Shown piece after piece: positions 38,701 to 53,700 of a stretch of DNA of 64,000 bases. Numbering within the stretch: position 1 is the first letter of the stretch; each line of letters opens with the position of its first letter. This stretch comes from Anarhynchus alexandrinus (lineage: Eukaryota; Chordata; Aves; Charadriiformes; Charadriidae): the NCBI GenBank assembly GCA_008711295.1, contig VUYV01000003.1, positions 9,089,758 through 9,153,757 of the forward strand, given 5' to 3'. The notes beneath the pieces are model-generated. The model was not told the DNA's origin and did not search any database. It worked only from the letters and a program-made list of their open reading frames with translations. Position numbers and translations under genes: made by a program.

Positions 38701-41700
38701 GAACTGTTGATGTGGTGTGCTTCAGTTTAATAATCCAACATTGAATGAGCTTAATATATTTTTAGTTTATAGCTGAAGGGTGAAATTAAGCAGCATCTTT
38801 TTAGAATAAATAAATAATTTTAAAAACCCTTTCAGCTGCTTATTCCCTTCTCTATATTAATCCTCCTTTCCTCCTCTGGAGTTTTACCACCCTTGTGAAT
38901 AATGAATGAGCCTGAGAATTAAACTGTGTTTCTCCGAAGTGGACTCCTCTGTCTGTGTAAAACAGCTAACCTAGTTTCAGTTCTGTGCAGTGCTGAGAGA
39001 TTTTTACTTCTAATGGAAATTGTGGTTTTTTTAATCCTTTGGCATTCCACGTGGCTCCTCTGTAGCATGTCTGACCCTTATTTGCTGCTGAGCAAGTTTC
39101 AACCAGCTGCAACTCTTGCAAATCCATTTCATTCATTAATAGACCTTAAAGGTCAGTGTGGATTCCTGCGTGCATGGGAGAAGCTATCAATATTTTATCA
39201 CTTTCTCTTAAGATCGATGACAGGAGCACACCTACGTTTTCTGTCCTGATTGGTGGTTTTATAGGCTTCAGCCAGCTCATTGCTGAGTCTTGTTTCTTGA
39301 ATGCAGCTTCGCCCATTGCAGCTGCCCGTTCCCGTTAGTTGGTAGCAGCAGTACAGCCTGGTTTGAACACAGTCACTGCAGACTGGTCCGCACACACTTC
39401 TGTATTGCAAGTTCTCCAATGCAGCCTTTTCTGAAAAGGGGAGGGAGGAAGAGAGAGGTCTTATTTCTGTTGAAAAGGCATGGTCATGCCAGAGTTGGTT
39501 ACTAAAGGATAAATAGCCTTATTTTTCCATTTCTTTGGAATTGCTTGTGTGAATTTTAGCCCTCAAGATGCCTGCAGCGTGTATTCCTCCAGTGCTGCTG
39601 TGATCACCAAACTCCCCTAAAGAAGTACAAATCCTTTGCCCACAGAACTTGACAGGCAGGAGTGGGCAGTGCCTATACTTCAACAGGTCTTGTTCCCATC
39701 CTGGAAAAAGTCCTTTGAGGGAGAAAGAATAACTTCACTTCTGTGCTGCTTCAGTATTTGCTGCTTGTGGTGGGATGGCAGAAAATACTGACAAGGGCTT
39801 CTGCTACTTTGGGGAGTAGGGGAAGGGCACTCAGGAGCTGCATATAGATCCAGCTGTCTTGCTGCATACATCAGCAAGCAAGCATATAACTTTTAAAATT
39901 TAATTTACTATTAGCACTGTTTCCCTTTAAAATCTAAAAGGCAAATTACTGCTTGGTCTCAGGGCTTTTTTTGTGATTGGTGCATCTTTTGTTATCCAAA
40001 TGTTCAAAGAGTACTTTTTCATATTTTGTAGTTGCTTTCAGGCATGCAGGTTTAAACAAAATATTGTCTGCACCCTAGCCAGTATTTAAAATACTAAAAA
40101 ATTGGCTGGCTTTTTTACCAATAACTTCTTTTAGTCACTTGAAGGGCAGCTATACTCTCATGGTTCGTTGATGATGAATTCAGAATTCATTTTTACGTGG
40201 AATGAATATGGAAATGATGTGGTTTGTTATTGCTCTTACCTGTAGGTACATCTGCAGTAGTGTTGGAGGTAATGAGGTCTTGATAAGGGAATAAAGGCAT
40301 TTTGACGTACACATTGTTCGGATGTTTTGTTCGTACAAATGTGTTCGTTTAAAAACGTGATCAGTTTTGTTCATATAATGCTAGTTTTGAACTTTCTATC
40401 AGTTGTTGTGAACATGTTGGTTTTGACCTTTGCTTTATAACTGTCTTAACTCTTAAAAATAGAGATTTTATTTATACTTCTAGACAAAACCTGCAGGATG
40501 TTTCACTGAACTCCCTTATGCAACTTCTCTTTGCAGCCTGAGATTTCTTAATGCCTCTGCCAACAAACTGGAAATGCTTCCTCCAGCCACTCTTTCTGAA
40601 GAAACCCATAGCATCTTGCAGGAGTTGTATCTGACCAATAACAACCTCACAGATAAATGCGTACCCTTGTTAACAGGCCATCCACACCTGAAAATCTTGC
40701 ACATGGCTTACAATCGCCTACAGAGCTTCCCTGCAAGGTAAGTAACTGGTTTCACTGCCTCTGGCCCACTGGTGGGTGGGCATCATGAAACATTTTCACG
40801 GCGAGAACTGAACTGCACAGAGATGAGGTGGCACAGGCTGTATTTTCAATGTAGTGATACTGCAGTAAGTGGATTCAACTGCTATGCCCTCTTGCACATT
40901 GCTACTCTCTCTTGCATTACACAGACAAGGGAGTGCTACATGTTAGTTGGTGTGTTTTGATTGCCCTTGAAACTCTTTTCAACTGGACTAATTCAGCACG
41001 ACTGCAGTATGCTTTTGAAGTCAAGCAAGGAGGTCTTCTGTTTTCCCTGGCTTGGTCACTTTGCTTACACCTGGTGGGCTTCTCCTTACAAGATATTTGT
41101 GAGCATAGCAGTCTGGAAATGTCCTCTGGAAGTGGACTAAACTTCACTAGGGAAAAATCCTCTCCCTTCAGAAGGAGATTCTGCCTTGGCAGCGATTTCT
41201 GTACTTTCAATTCACTCTGTTTTAATCAGAAATCTTTCAAGTGTAAGATGTGCTGTAAAGCTGATGGGGTACAACCTTGGAAAAGAGATGCCAATAAATA
41301 AAGGAAGAGACATCTCTGTCCTTGTGTGATGTTCTGAGCAGCTGGGCTTCAACGGCAAGGGGGAGGGAGAGAGATGAATCAGGGGGAAGGGCTGAGTTGG
41401 GATGCTAGAAGGTGGAGGGGAAAATTTGGGATGAAGTGAGAAAGTAGGGTTGAAAGAAAGGGGAAGAAAGGAGGAAAAAGAGTGAAAGTGAGCTGGTGAG
41501 CAGGAGGAATGGAAGCAAAATAAGTAGTTTCAAAAGTAGCATTAACAAAACATTGACAGAAGAAACACACATTTTGTTCCGCAACTGTGTTAGTGTCTGA
41601 TGTGAGGAGAGGTGACAGGCACTGCTGTGAACAAGGATCAAAGTCTGCGATTTTATTTTCTTAAAATAATGAAAACCACTGCTCTTATCACCACTTCAAA

Positions 41701-44700
41701 ATAAAATATGTGTGTCTATTAAAAGAAAAATTCTCAAATTCTTGTTTTCATAGCAAAATGGCCAAGCTGGAAGAGTTGGAGGAAATTGATATTAGTGGGA
41801 ACAAACTGAAAGCCATTCCAACAACCATCATGAACTGCAGACGTATGCATACTGTAATTGCTCACTCCAACTGCATCGAAGTCTTCCCAGAAGTCATGCA
41901 GCTTTCTGAAATAAAGGTAAGGAATGAGTGTGCTTTGGAAGAAGCAAGTATAATGCGACTTTACCAATTCTATTCTCTCCTTAGGTCTCTCATTGCTACA
42001 GGATAGTATATTCTCACTGAGATCTGACAGCTGCTTTCTCCTGTGAGGTCATATGCAAAGTATTTGCCCCTGTGCTGCCTCAGAGTGGAATGAAAGAAAA
42101 GCCTCAAAATCTGATTTTACGCTCACCTTCACTAGATCCTATCTTCTCTGCCAAATAAGTGTTAATTGTCTTCCTGTGACAGTCTGTTATGATACAACTT
42201 AAACATTTGGCAAGAGCTATGCATAATTAACTCTTGCTGCTTTGGCAATTGGTTGATTGTGTAGGAATGGACTTTGTTTAGAGCGTGTGTTAAAAACCGC
42301 TGAAGCTGCAAAATAGGATAGGCCTTGGGGACAGAGATAAATTCCAGGAGCGCAGGATTTGAGTATTTAGGCAAGCTACTTTAATTTTCCTAATTGCAGT
42401 CATATTTTGGACAACCAGAGGAATGCTTAATCCGTCTCTTGTGTGTGTTTCCAGAAGTAATTATGTACTTTTCCTGACACTTCTTTTTGTGGGACGCATT
42501 TACGCTGAAGAGCACTACTGCTTATCTTTTCTGAATTGAGTTCCTGCTTCTCACCTGGCTATAGTGCAGAATATGTCACACTGTGTGCTGTTTCCGCTGG
42601 CCAGAGCTGGGAGACGGTTAACTCACAATGTACAAATCTTGTGATAAGGCAGAAAATCTGTCCTTCTCTTCTCCGAGGCCAAGAACTGATTACCTATTCA
42701 CGGACTCAAAACAACTTAAGTGTCCTTCAGGCACTCTGTAAAGTCAAAAGGCTAAGTTCCCAGACTGCCGTGTGTGCCTCAGTGTCTGGGGTCAGGCACA
42801 GCAGCAGGAGCAATAATTCTGTTGGACAGCGAGTAGATGTAAAGATGAGCTTTGTGGTTTTAGCCAGGAAATCTCAAACAAACTTGTGGGGTTTTGAATA
42901 CTCCTCCCTCTTTGGAACAATGGCCAGAGGAAGCGGAGGGCCATTTAGAATCAATCAGAAGCAAAGCTTTTTTACTTAGAGGAAGAATTGGGGTGGGTTA
43001 GCGAGGCTCTGCGCAGTAAACATTTCTTTAAAAATATGAGGGTAGTGTTAAAAAAAAAAAAAGATAATGTAAACACTCTTACAGGGAGCAATCAACTTTT
43101 TCCTTTTGTCCATGCGTTTTGGGGAAAGCTGAATATTTTATAAAAGCATCAGTATTTAAAGTGCTACTTTGCCACAATGCTTAGCAGAGAAATGCTCTTG
43201 GAAGACCTGGTAGTTTCTTCCTGCTGGTTCCCTTTGGTAATTAAGTTCTCTTTAGCAGAAGAAAGAGGCACAGATGTCACTAACTGTTTTGGGACTGCAG
43301 GGATATAGCATGCGTGACTTCATCTAAGAGGGCATAGTGCTCTAGGACTGACTCCACCTTTGTGGAAAGAAAATGCTGGTCAGTACTCAAGCCTGGTTTT
43401 GACTTATGTGAGATGAGTTCATGCAGGTGCCAGATGGGAAGGTACGTTTTTGGGCAATGGGGTTCTTCTGGCCTCTTAGTGATTTCTCTAGGTCAGAGTT
43501 GGTGTTTGTCAGTTTGGAGCTCAAGCGTGTATCCAGTTGCCTGCCTGTATCCGTTACTTAGCTTAACCGGAACTCCTCTTAGGTACATGAGAGAATTCAA
43601 AAGGTGCCAAAGTGAGTTCAGAATTTATTGCTTAAGTATGGATTTGGTCATTTGGTGAAATAAGCTAGCTTGTAGCAAAGCACAAAGGTGTATAGTCTCA
43701 TGTCACCTCTGCGATTATATCTCATTTGATGGTTAATTTTAACTGAGGTGGCATTCATACACTTCAAACTTCTTGGGAAATTGTTACCTGAGGTAGCGGC
43801 TGTTTTGCTTTTGTATTTAATTAGCCTGAGAGGCTGACATACTATGTTTTTGGAGTCATTGAAATTGGAACAGTTAGTAGCAGCAGTTACTATGCTGTCT
43901 GAAATAATTTCGTAAGGAAAGCTGGTATAAACGATGATGCTTTTACAATTGCAGTAACTCCAGGATTTCCAAACACAAGGTCATTTTAGTGATACAATTG
44001 TCTCTAAGCCTTTTTTTACACACAGCAGTCAAGGCTACAGGAGTTACGTGTTGTCCTCTGTGTTAAAGAGGCTGGTGGATGTCTCTGAGATATCTTATAC
44101 AACACATTTTTTAGATTTTTTATTGTCTTTTATGACAGCTATTTATACTTCAGAGTTAGGTTTATCTGTGCACACTGAAATGTCTTCTGCAAATGGCCGA
44201 GCAGCTGGAAGCACATACAGCTGAGCCAATGCTCCAGCAGACTCTTCATTACAGCCATCATTTGACTTCAATTTCCTTGCCTTACAAAATAAAAAAGGGC
44301 ACTTTTTTTAATTATTATCCAGGATCCTGGTGTTCTTTCACAGTCAAACAGTTGAGTAATCCCTTCTACTTGTGCAGAGCTCAGTGATCCAGACTTGCTT
44401 TTCCCACCTGGGACCTGGCTTTACTTTGTCATCCAGTTTTTGTTGACTGATGAGTTGCTTCTCTTTCATGGTTGTCTTGCTGGGCTGCTGCAGTGAGGGT
44501 GATATGGAGGTTTCTTGTCGCGGTTTTTGATCAAGCTTATCTTTGACAGGAGCATTACCTTGAGATCCAAAATAAGTGAAGATCTAGCAGCAGTAGCATC
44601 TTAAAGACGAAACTCTCAATCTTTGGTAGTTTTTTCTCTTAGTTAACTAGGTTAGTATCGGTACGGCCACCTTCAGTCACAACTGGAGATAACTCAAGTC

Positions 44701-47700
44701 CCTTCCAGCCTTGAACAAAACAGTTACAAAGCCTTAAATGCAGTGTAAGCAAATGCTGTATATGAAACCCTGTCTTCCAGCAGGCCCATCCAGTGCAAAA
44801 TCCTGTGTGCAGTTGCAGGAGTTGTTCTGGCGCTGCATGGGTGGGGCTAAACCAGCTTGCATTAAAATAATGCATGAGGAAATTGGGATCAGTTAGGAAA
44901 TATGCTTTTCTGCTTGCCTGTGGAGTAGAATAAGGACTAAATTTAACATAGATATGCAGAGACTCCCTCTTAGCCTATTCTTCAAGCAGTACAAGTAAAA
45001 TCTAAGAAATCCTAACCTGATAAATAAATTATCTTCACTAGTGCCTAAGAACCAAGGGATCTGCTGTAGAATGTTGCTACCTTTGGAGTATTGGGCATTT
45101 AATGAGAACAATTAAATTACTTTACCGATTTTTTTTGTACTTCTTATTCCAGCATGCTTTCCGATCAAATTTGTAATGGCATTGAGGTGTTGAACACAGC
45201 AAGGCCTGCTGGCAGCTTCTTTAATCTGCAAAGTAATTACTGGTTCTCTGGAAGCAGCAAGGAGTTGCGCAGAAGAAAAAAGCTCACTGGAATAACTGTT
45301 CTGTTAAGCTGTCTACTATTTTGTTTGTGTGACAGATTTAAACTCTGATTTCCTTATCAGGCTTAGATAACATTAGCAGTTTGTTCTTCACAGATAATAA
45401 GGCCTCCATATTAGACAATCACAGGATTCAAGATTTGGGTCGGAAATGCATTATTTCCACTGCATGTATTTAGTAAAGTGTTAGGAGATTTGTATTTTCC
45501 AGATTTTACTAGGTTATCTTATCAGGACCCAATTTCTTTGAATATACCTACAAAAATTAAAACATCTTGCTTGTATCAGTGGAAATTACATAATGGTCAA
45601 AATGTGTAGCTAGGAAAAGCTTCCCCACACCCCGTTCAGCTTTCTGTTTTAATAAAGTTTTTGAAGTCTTTCTCTTTTTGCAGGTTGAAAGTAGAAAATG
45701 GTCTTTGTGAAAGATGTGGATAGTTCTTCTATCCTCTGTTAAATACCTGACTGCTCTGTTATCTCCAATTTGTTTTTTCAACTTTTGATGCGTGCTACAC
45801 TGGTGGTCCTGTAATAGGGTTTAGAGAGTTGGTTTTGTTCTAAAATGCCATATTTTTCCCTGTGTATTGACTTTCATCTGGATATGCAGCTTTAAACGAT
45901 GTTTATCTGGGCATTTTGTCATTCTCATGCACTTGTTCTAGCTAATTTGTGCGTAGCTGGGGGATAGCCAGCAAGTTTCTCTGCTGTTTTATATCTTTTC
46001 TGAAATATTTAAGCTTTCTTTTTCTTTCACTCATTTTATTGACTTCATATTTAAATATGAATCCATCTAAGGTGACACGAATTAAAACTACATTTAAAAC
46101 TACTCCAGTATTTTTTTTCCTTTGCCACTGCACTACTCCTCCCCTCCACATGCATTCATAACCCTGCTTATTTTAATATCCTTCAGTAAATATAGAATTC
46201 CTGAGAGCCTGCTCATGCTCATGCTGGTTTAAACTGACTTCTGAGGAGGGACTGCTATGCCAGTGGCTTAGAAGCCCCAGCTGAATTTATTTCCATTTCC
46301 TTTATCTATTAAAAGAATGGTTTAATCGGTACCATTTTTTTCTTAAATACTTGAAAATAAGCTGACCATCTTTGTCTCTGTGAAGAGCAGACAAAAGTAG
46401 TAAGTTTTGTAATAGATGACACCTGGCCAGAGATGGAAACGGAGTGAACATATTTCTAGGTGTCCCAGACATCTGGTAAGATGGCTAAATGCCACATTAA
46501 TTTCTTCTGTAAGAGCCATTTACTTAAATGAAATGAATGGTCTTAGGTCTTGGTTGCAGTCTTTATTGTTCGTGAAACGTGCATTACTACATTTAATCAA
46601 AATTTGTATGATCTTGATGGCAGCTGAGTTCTCTTGCTTATTTGGCTGCTTTCCTTTTGCAGTGTGTGGATCTAAGCTGCAATGAACTGAGTGAAGTCAC
46701 ACTGCCTGAAAACCTGCCTCCAAAACTACAAGAGCTGGACCTGACTGGAAATCCTCGATTAGCCTTGGATCACAAAACCCTAGAGCTGCTGAAGTAAGTT
46801 ACCTTACAGAGCTGGGGAGGGGGCAGAATGACTCTTGTCACTAGGATGTGACAAAACCACAGTACACAGAAGTGTAAACCTCTTTTAAGGAGTATGGCTC
46901 CCCGATGTCAGTGGATCAGAAAGTAACAGGTTATTTGGATAGGTCAGAAATCGATGCTTAATTAAAGAGGATGACTTCACCCACTGCAGTGCAGTTGCTT
47001 TCAGCTGTAACTCCTGAAGGGGTCTGCTAGTCTGGTATCACGATTATGGGGCCAGTTTGATCTCCATTTTACTGCTGACATTAGATTCAACCAAAATACT
47101 TATTTTATTCAACTGTTGAGATGCCAGTAGCTACTTACTAACTTTTTTGCTCACATTCATCTGCTTGGGTCTCTCTTCACCAGTGTGCTGCTTTTTACCT
47201 CTTCACATGCTATTTCCTGTTACCCTTCATACCTCTCTGCTTTTGTCATAGAAATATATTTTATTTTTTTTTTCATATTTAAACCTCTCCTGAAGACTTG
47301 TATCTCCCACTCTTCTTGCAGCAAAGCTAGTTCCCTTGCTTTGGGACCCTCTGTTTCCTTCCTGTCTACCTGTTTGTTTCCTGCCCTGGGACTTGTGTCA
47401 TCTATAACTGAAATTTGCCAGGTGCCTTGTACCTCCTTCTGTGGGGTGTTGAGAAACTGTTGCACTAAACCAGATCATCTGTGGACAGTGGTGCTGCCTT
47501 GAGCTTTTCTTACATCCTGGAGGGAACTGCACCAGCTCCAAGTTTCCTTCTAAGTCTCTTTGACCCTTAAATATTGAATAATTAATTCCAAGAAGGGTTG
47601 ATTTATTTTTTAAGGGTTGAGCAGTTGTTTTGTGTTGTTTGCTTTTAAATGGTTAAGATCAGACACTGGAGTAGTAAACCTCATCTGCTGTGCAAGCAAG

Positions 47701-50700
47701 GAAAACTTATTTTTAGCTTGAATCAGCAGATTTTAAAAAATTTAAATGGAAATTTGAATAATGATGAGTCTTCACAGATAAAAACAAGAGTCCATGTTTT
47801 GCAGCAGATAGCAGAAAAAAAGGGGCGTTCCTCTATTTTAAGAGCTGCTTTATTGTATACAGGAAACCTTCCTGCATAAGCAGTGTGTAATGTTGCTCTG
47901 GTTCATAGGGAAAATAAATATATGTATTACAAAGCTAACTGAATTGTGTCGAAACTTAAAGTGAAAGATCAGCTTTTCTTGTGTATAACCCAGCAGTCAA
48001 GATGGGCAAGCCAATTTCTTGCCACTCTAGTATTCAGGCATCATGCCCTGTATTTGTATTTGTATTATACAAATTTAAGTCCTGAGTAGTAGAAGTAGTG
48101 TGGCCCAGTTTCATGCCATTTTTTCACTGGCATATGTGTTGTCTTTAATTCACAGAAAACTTTTTTCCTCTTGTGTGTGTATTTTGTTTGGTTATTTGTT
48201 GTTTTTTTTTTAAATAAATTATTCCTAAGACCTCAGATCTATTCTCTTCCCTAATATTCATTAGCCACAGTCAGGAGTTTCAGGCCTCCTGAAGGGGCTT
48301 CTTAGTGTCTGTACTGATATACTGCACCGACTTCTAGGGTATACTGCTATAATTGACTGTGAGGGAGGAGGTGCTCCTTTCACTTGATTTTTGTGGCAAG
48401 CACAAAAATACTTGTGCACTTGGTACTTTTTATATCCTCCTTCTGCATGTGAAAGGCAGCTCTCCATCTGTGCCCTGACAAGATTCAAGCAGGTAGTAGG
48501 TTAATATGTATTCTCAGTGCTGGTGAGAAGAAGAGTCCTGTCATGCATGCGTGCTTTTTTAATATGTATGGAGATCTTAAAAGGAGGCTTGCATGCTTAG
48601 GAGGATGTTGCCAAGTGACTTACTAGATGTAAGAATTTTCAGTAGCAATTAAAATGAAAAAGAAAAGAAAAGAAAAAGAGATGCTGCTACTCTGATTTTT
48701 GGGAAAGAGTATCTAGTTCAATTGTAACAGTCATTTTAAATTAGGGGGGAAATAAATGATGCTGTCCGGAAGCCTTAGCCCATATTCCCTGCATATGATG
48801 TGCTGCTGGTTATCATTGCTTTCCGGGCACATGGTCTATTTGTAGTGGTGCCACTGAGGAAGCTGAAAGCCATGCGTTGAGGTAGCTTTTTTCACCACTG
48901 CTGGGAAGCCTTGAGACAACTCTGGGTCCTTGACCTGCCCAGAAACCAGGGGTCAGTCAACCCAGTTAAAAAAGAAACAAACAGAAAAACTTTTTTGATC
49001 CAAGTTCCTCTGCCCTGGAGGGTAAATGCCTTGTCATGAGCCTGCAAAGAAAGTGTGTTTGCTCATGTGTGTAGTGTTTTGCAGGTGCAGACAGAATTAA
49101 AATCTCTGCTACTTTAGAAGAGATCCAGGTTTCCAGTTTGATTTGGGGTCAGATAATCTTTTCTAACGCTCGTAGTGAGATTTTTGCCTCCTGTTTGTCA
49201 CACAAAGGGCTGCAAAACCAAGGGCTCGAAACACCGGCAGTTCTAACATTATTTATGTAATTTGATTGCTTTTAATCTGCCCTCACTGATGTACATCCTG
49301 ACTATTAGCGTAAAAAGAAACAAACTGGATGTGACAGTACTTCAGGTTATTTGAGGAAGGCTGTGCAATGCTGAAAAGACTTTTCTGTGTGTTCAGGTCA
49401 GGTGGGGGTTTGGATAGAGAAAAAAGAATGCTCAGAGTGAACAGTTAGACCTTTCTGCTTGTGTCCTTTTATGATTCATTTGGTTCATGAAAGGTTCGGG
49501 TGCCTTTGAAGTGTCTGCAGCATGTGGGGAACTCACTTTCCCTGCCTTTGGAAGAGAGCAGTAGGGAGCAGGGGGGAGGTCATCTCTCCCCAGCAATGCA
49601 GGGCTGTGAAGAGAAGGGTATAAACAGAGAGGGCTGGGCGCTTTTAAAGTCTTTACTATGTTGTGTGAGATACATGAAATTCAGGCTAAAGGCTATGTTG
49701 GTAGTAAATTGGAGGGTAGAGGATCAAGGGCCTAAGCAAAAATTGGACTGCACGGTTGGAGAAAGCAGAAAGGCTGTGCCTGCTGTCGGGACCACAGACT
49801 GGCTCTTGCAGGTTGGTGCGAGACCAGGATGGAGCGAATTTCTGTTTTGGGGCCGTTCTCATGGAAGGTTGTTACTATAAGTTGCTGTTTCTAAAGAATT
49901 TCATTTTTTTTTTCTTTTTNAACTCAGAGATTTGTTATTAAAATGGGTGGGAGAGATGTATAAGTTTAAAAATCATTTCCCTGTACTGGCTTTCATCAAG
50001 CTAGTGACAAATTTGCCTTATATTCTTACTGGGCCAGGTTTGAAACAAATAGCTCAGGGGTGAGGGCAGGGAAGGAAAAGCTGGCTAAGCAAAATAGTGC
50101 AGCTGACACTCTCAGAGAGGCTCCGTTATTTACTGCTTTTTTGTTCTTTGTATACAGACACATAAAAGTAACCACTTTGGATGTCCTGCTTTGTATTCCT
50201 CTATCAAATGTATTACTAAGAACTGGGAGGGGAAGAAAAGGTGTTATCTTCACATTTTAAACTGCATCATGTCAGCACTTCAATCCAGTGCATCTTTCCT
50301 TTCTCCTTGCAGCAATATCCGTTGCTTCAAGATCGACCAGCCCTCGGCCGGTGATGCCTCAGGAGCGCCAGCGGTGTGGAGTCACGGTTACACAGAAGCG
50401 TCGGGTGTTAAGAACAAGTATGATCTGGCGTGGTTTTTATTATACAAGCATCCTAGCAGCAGAGCGCCTCTATGCCAATACAAAGAAATCCTTTTTTCAG
50501 TGGAAGTTTTGGGGACGTTTTTGGCCTCACAAAGGCAGAGGCCATGCCATGACTCTATATTTGTATACCGGGCCCCTGCCTGGCTCTCCACTTTGGTCTT
50601 TGTTAGGGAAGTTGCTAAGATACAAGTGTAACCGACACATTTTGTCTATGCAAGACTTTGGTACTTGCAAAAGATCTGAGTGTTTAAAAGCATTTTCCTC

Positions 50701-53700
50701 TTTGCAAAGCTTCTTTATCTTCAACCAAAGGATGTTTACCAAGCAAATCAGAGATACTAAAGGAAGAGGCAGGATGGCCAAAACTCTGAATATTCATAGT
50801 GTGCAGAGCTCCTGTGACTAAGGCAGCACTTGACAAATAATGTACCAAGAGTCTGCTAGTCTCTGTGTTGCTGGCAATGTGATGAATCTTTCTTTGTTCC
50901 TTAAATACCTTTTTAGAAATCTTCTGCTACCTAGGTTTCCGTAGCAAGTGCCAGCAAGCCTTTACTTAAGTGATTTAACGCACAACTTGGTCATCAGCAT
51001 GTTAAATCACAAGGATGGCTTTTGGAGGAACAAGTGCAGTTTAAACTGATGTTGCTTCGGAGATACTTTTCCCCCTATTTCTACAAATAAGGGACTTGTT
51101 CACATGCTGAAAAGGAGGAAGAATCTTTAGGGCTTGGCTTGAACTTCCAGAATAGTTCTCTCCACATCTTAGCTCTGTTGAGGGGCCTGACTCTTCTCCA
51201 CAGCTCAGAAAGCAGCCCTGAAATACTTGTGAACAGAGGTGGTTAAAAATAGCTCTCAGACCAGACTGCATCTCTCCGGTCAGAATGACAAGATGAGAAA
51301 CTAGTAGTGGGTAGCAACCTTGATGTTCTCCTGCTTTGTTTTTTCAATAGGCTGTGTGTGGCAGCACTTTCAGCCAATAACTTCTGCGACAACCGAGAGG
51401 CACTTTATGGTGTTTTTGACGGTGACCGCAACGTGGAAGTACCGTATCTGCTGCAGTGCACAATGAGCGACATCTTAGCAGAAGAGCTGCAGAAAACAAA
51501 AAATGAGGAGGAATACATGATCAACACTTTCATTGTTATGCAGAGGTGAGTCTTGGATCTGAAGCCTTTTTTACCTTGTGTATGCTCACTGGGCAGTTTG
51601 TTTGCTTTCATGTCAAACATGTGCTCTTTTCTTGCTTCAAAAAACCACAATGGGGGGAAAAAGCCTTGGTACCTGGCTACAGTGTTTTCTTTTATTGCTT
51701 CTTTTGTGAACATTGCCCTCTGTTCCTTTCAGGTGTGGGGAGAAAAACCCCAACACCTCCCCATCCAAAAAAAAAAAAAAGCAAACCACCTGCAAAGTTA
51801 CTAAATGCTCATGACTAAGTGGTGGAGGTTTACTCTTTTCTGGTATCTTCTTTAAGTCTTATGATTCACAATTGGCCGTAACCAAGTCAGTGGTATGAAT
51901 CTCTTGATCATCTTTTAAACATCCTTACTACTATTGGCTGCAGAGCCTGGGCTGATCTTTTCTGTTTCTCTGTACCAATTCAGGTTATTTCAGGCTACAC
52001 AAATATTTAAAACATGTAGTCTGACTCCATAGAAATGTCTATCTCCTGTCATTCCTTTGGCCTTTAGAATATTATTTGAGCAGGACTCATCCAAAGAGAT
52101 TGTGATACGATAGCTGTGAGTGTAATAGTAGCTCTGTGTACTGGTTTGGAAACCTGCGTGCGTGCTGTTCTTTACAGAAGAAGAAATTGTGCCTGGGGAG
52201 ACACTGAGCGAAGGAGGAATATGAAGGGAATTGAACAAAGGAGAATGAAGAGGTCAGGGAAACAAAGGAGAAAGCAAATAAGCAGCTTAGAGACTGAGGA
52301 AATGGATCAAGTTAAAAGTAGCATTGCTTATCGCTCGATTGCTGCACCTTTGGAAAGGAAAAATACTGAAGCTCTGTTATCGGGAAGGATATGGAAGCAG
52401 TAGGGTGGTATTGAACCTTACAAACACAAGACAGTAAATGCTTCCTTCCCATAATTGCTTATAACAGTGCCTCAGACCAGCAGCTGAGAGGGTGGTTGCC
52501 AAATACTTGAAATATTCAAAAATAATAACAAATTGGAGTATCAAAAGTATTTATTAAGTGGTTTTGTTTACTACTAAAATGAACTCACAGGAATGTGGCA
52601 TTCCTACAGAAAGCTGCTTTGCTCCACTTCTTTGGAGAACCAGAAATAGTATTTATTCCAATTGCATTTAACCATTCATTGAGGATTATTACAGATGATA
52701 TGCAACACTCCTGAAGTGTATTTTTAAAAAATAAAATTAAAAAAGCAGATTGAAGCGTGGTTAGAGATTTAGTTGTGTATTCTCTCACCAGGATTTTGAA
52801 TCTAAAGTTCTTGCCAGCTATACCTAGCCTTAATATAAATTTTAGTAACCTCTATAATTACCTTTCTAATTACTGTAATTCCTAATTACCATAGGAGAAG
52901 GCCCTGATAAACAAGATACTGGGAAGGACAGATGGTTTTTCACAATCTAGTATTGAAATTAATTTACATTCTAATGACAGGATTCTGAAAACTTTTTTAC
53001 TAAAAGGATTTACTTCTAAAAACTGTTTTATCCATCAATTTTATTTTTTTTCACTATGACTCCTGCTAAAACAGCAGGCTTAAATATTTCTAAGAACCTA
53101 TTTAACAGGTTAGTAACTGACAGGATAAATGAAAAGTGTGCCTTCTTACCGTGGAGTTAACAGCCACTGTGCTTTTTTGGTCATCATTTGATACTTTAAG
53201 AGCATTATTCTGAAGACATCACAAAACAGTGAACTTCTGTCTTCTGTCTTTGCTCAAAAATAGAGTTTTTACATTTAGGATTATTATGTTTATAATCAAA
53301 TCTGTAGCTTCAGAAGCCAAAGAACCAGCTGGATAATATGAACCCCCTTTTTAAGCTCTACCTGCACTCATTTAATAGTCCTCAGTACTTTTCTAACCCT
53401 CTCTGTTTCCCTCAATCTGACCTTTAAAACAAACATCTTGAAGATGTAGAGGAATAGAGACAACTGTGCAAAGATTTTGTTGTTGTTGTTCTAAAATTGA
53501 GCAGATTTGTGTCTCCATATGTGTAACTAACACACTGCCCGAGAGTTGCACGTGATTTCTCTGCAGTGCTGCTGTAGTGTCACAGTTTTCAGTAGAGACT
53601 TTTGTTTCTGTCCCAGTGATCCAATAGAGTCAATGCCCTGAGTGCTTGTGGTTGCAGAACGGCAGCTGTTTCTCCGTAGTACCCATAACACTTGTTTTCC

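Larger units (their letters stand above)
31795..40536 (+). other. PHLPP1: PHLPP1 intron, about 8.7 kb
   Basis: Phase 2 intron, donor gtaaat, acceptor cttctctttgcag. It carries only low-complexity tracts: T/G-rich at 33615-33663 and 35574-35682, a TTTTG run at 34246-34264 and a 14-base C run at 37520-37533. No interspersed element or gene was recognised by eye. Confidence 0.82.

Noticed and set aside
42536..42979. 147-codon open frame in an intron
   Set aside because: No domain, no recognisable similarity and no splice or start context beyond chance. Open frames of this size are expected in several kilobases of intron.
50288..50821. 177-codon open frame on the + strand
   Set aside because: It runs in a different frame across exon 50313-50417 and into the intron. 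The PHLPP1 frame and both splice sites explain the coding signal.
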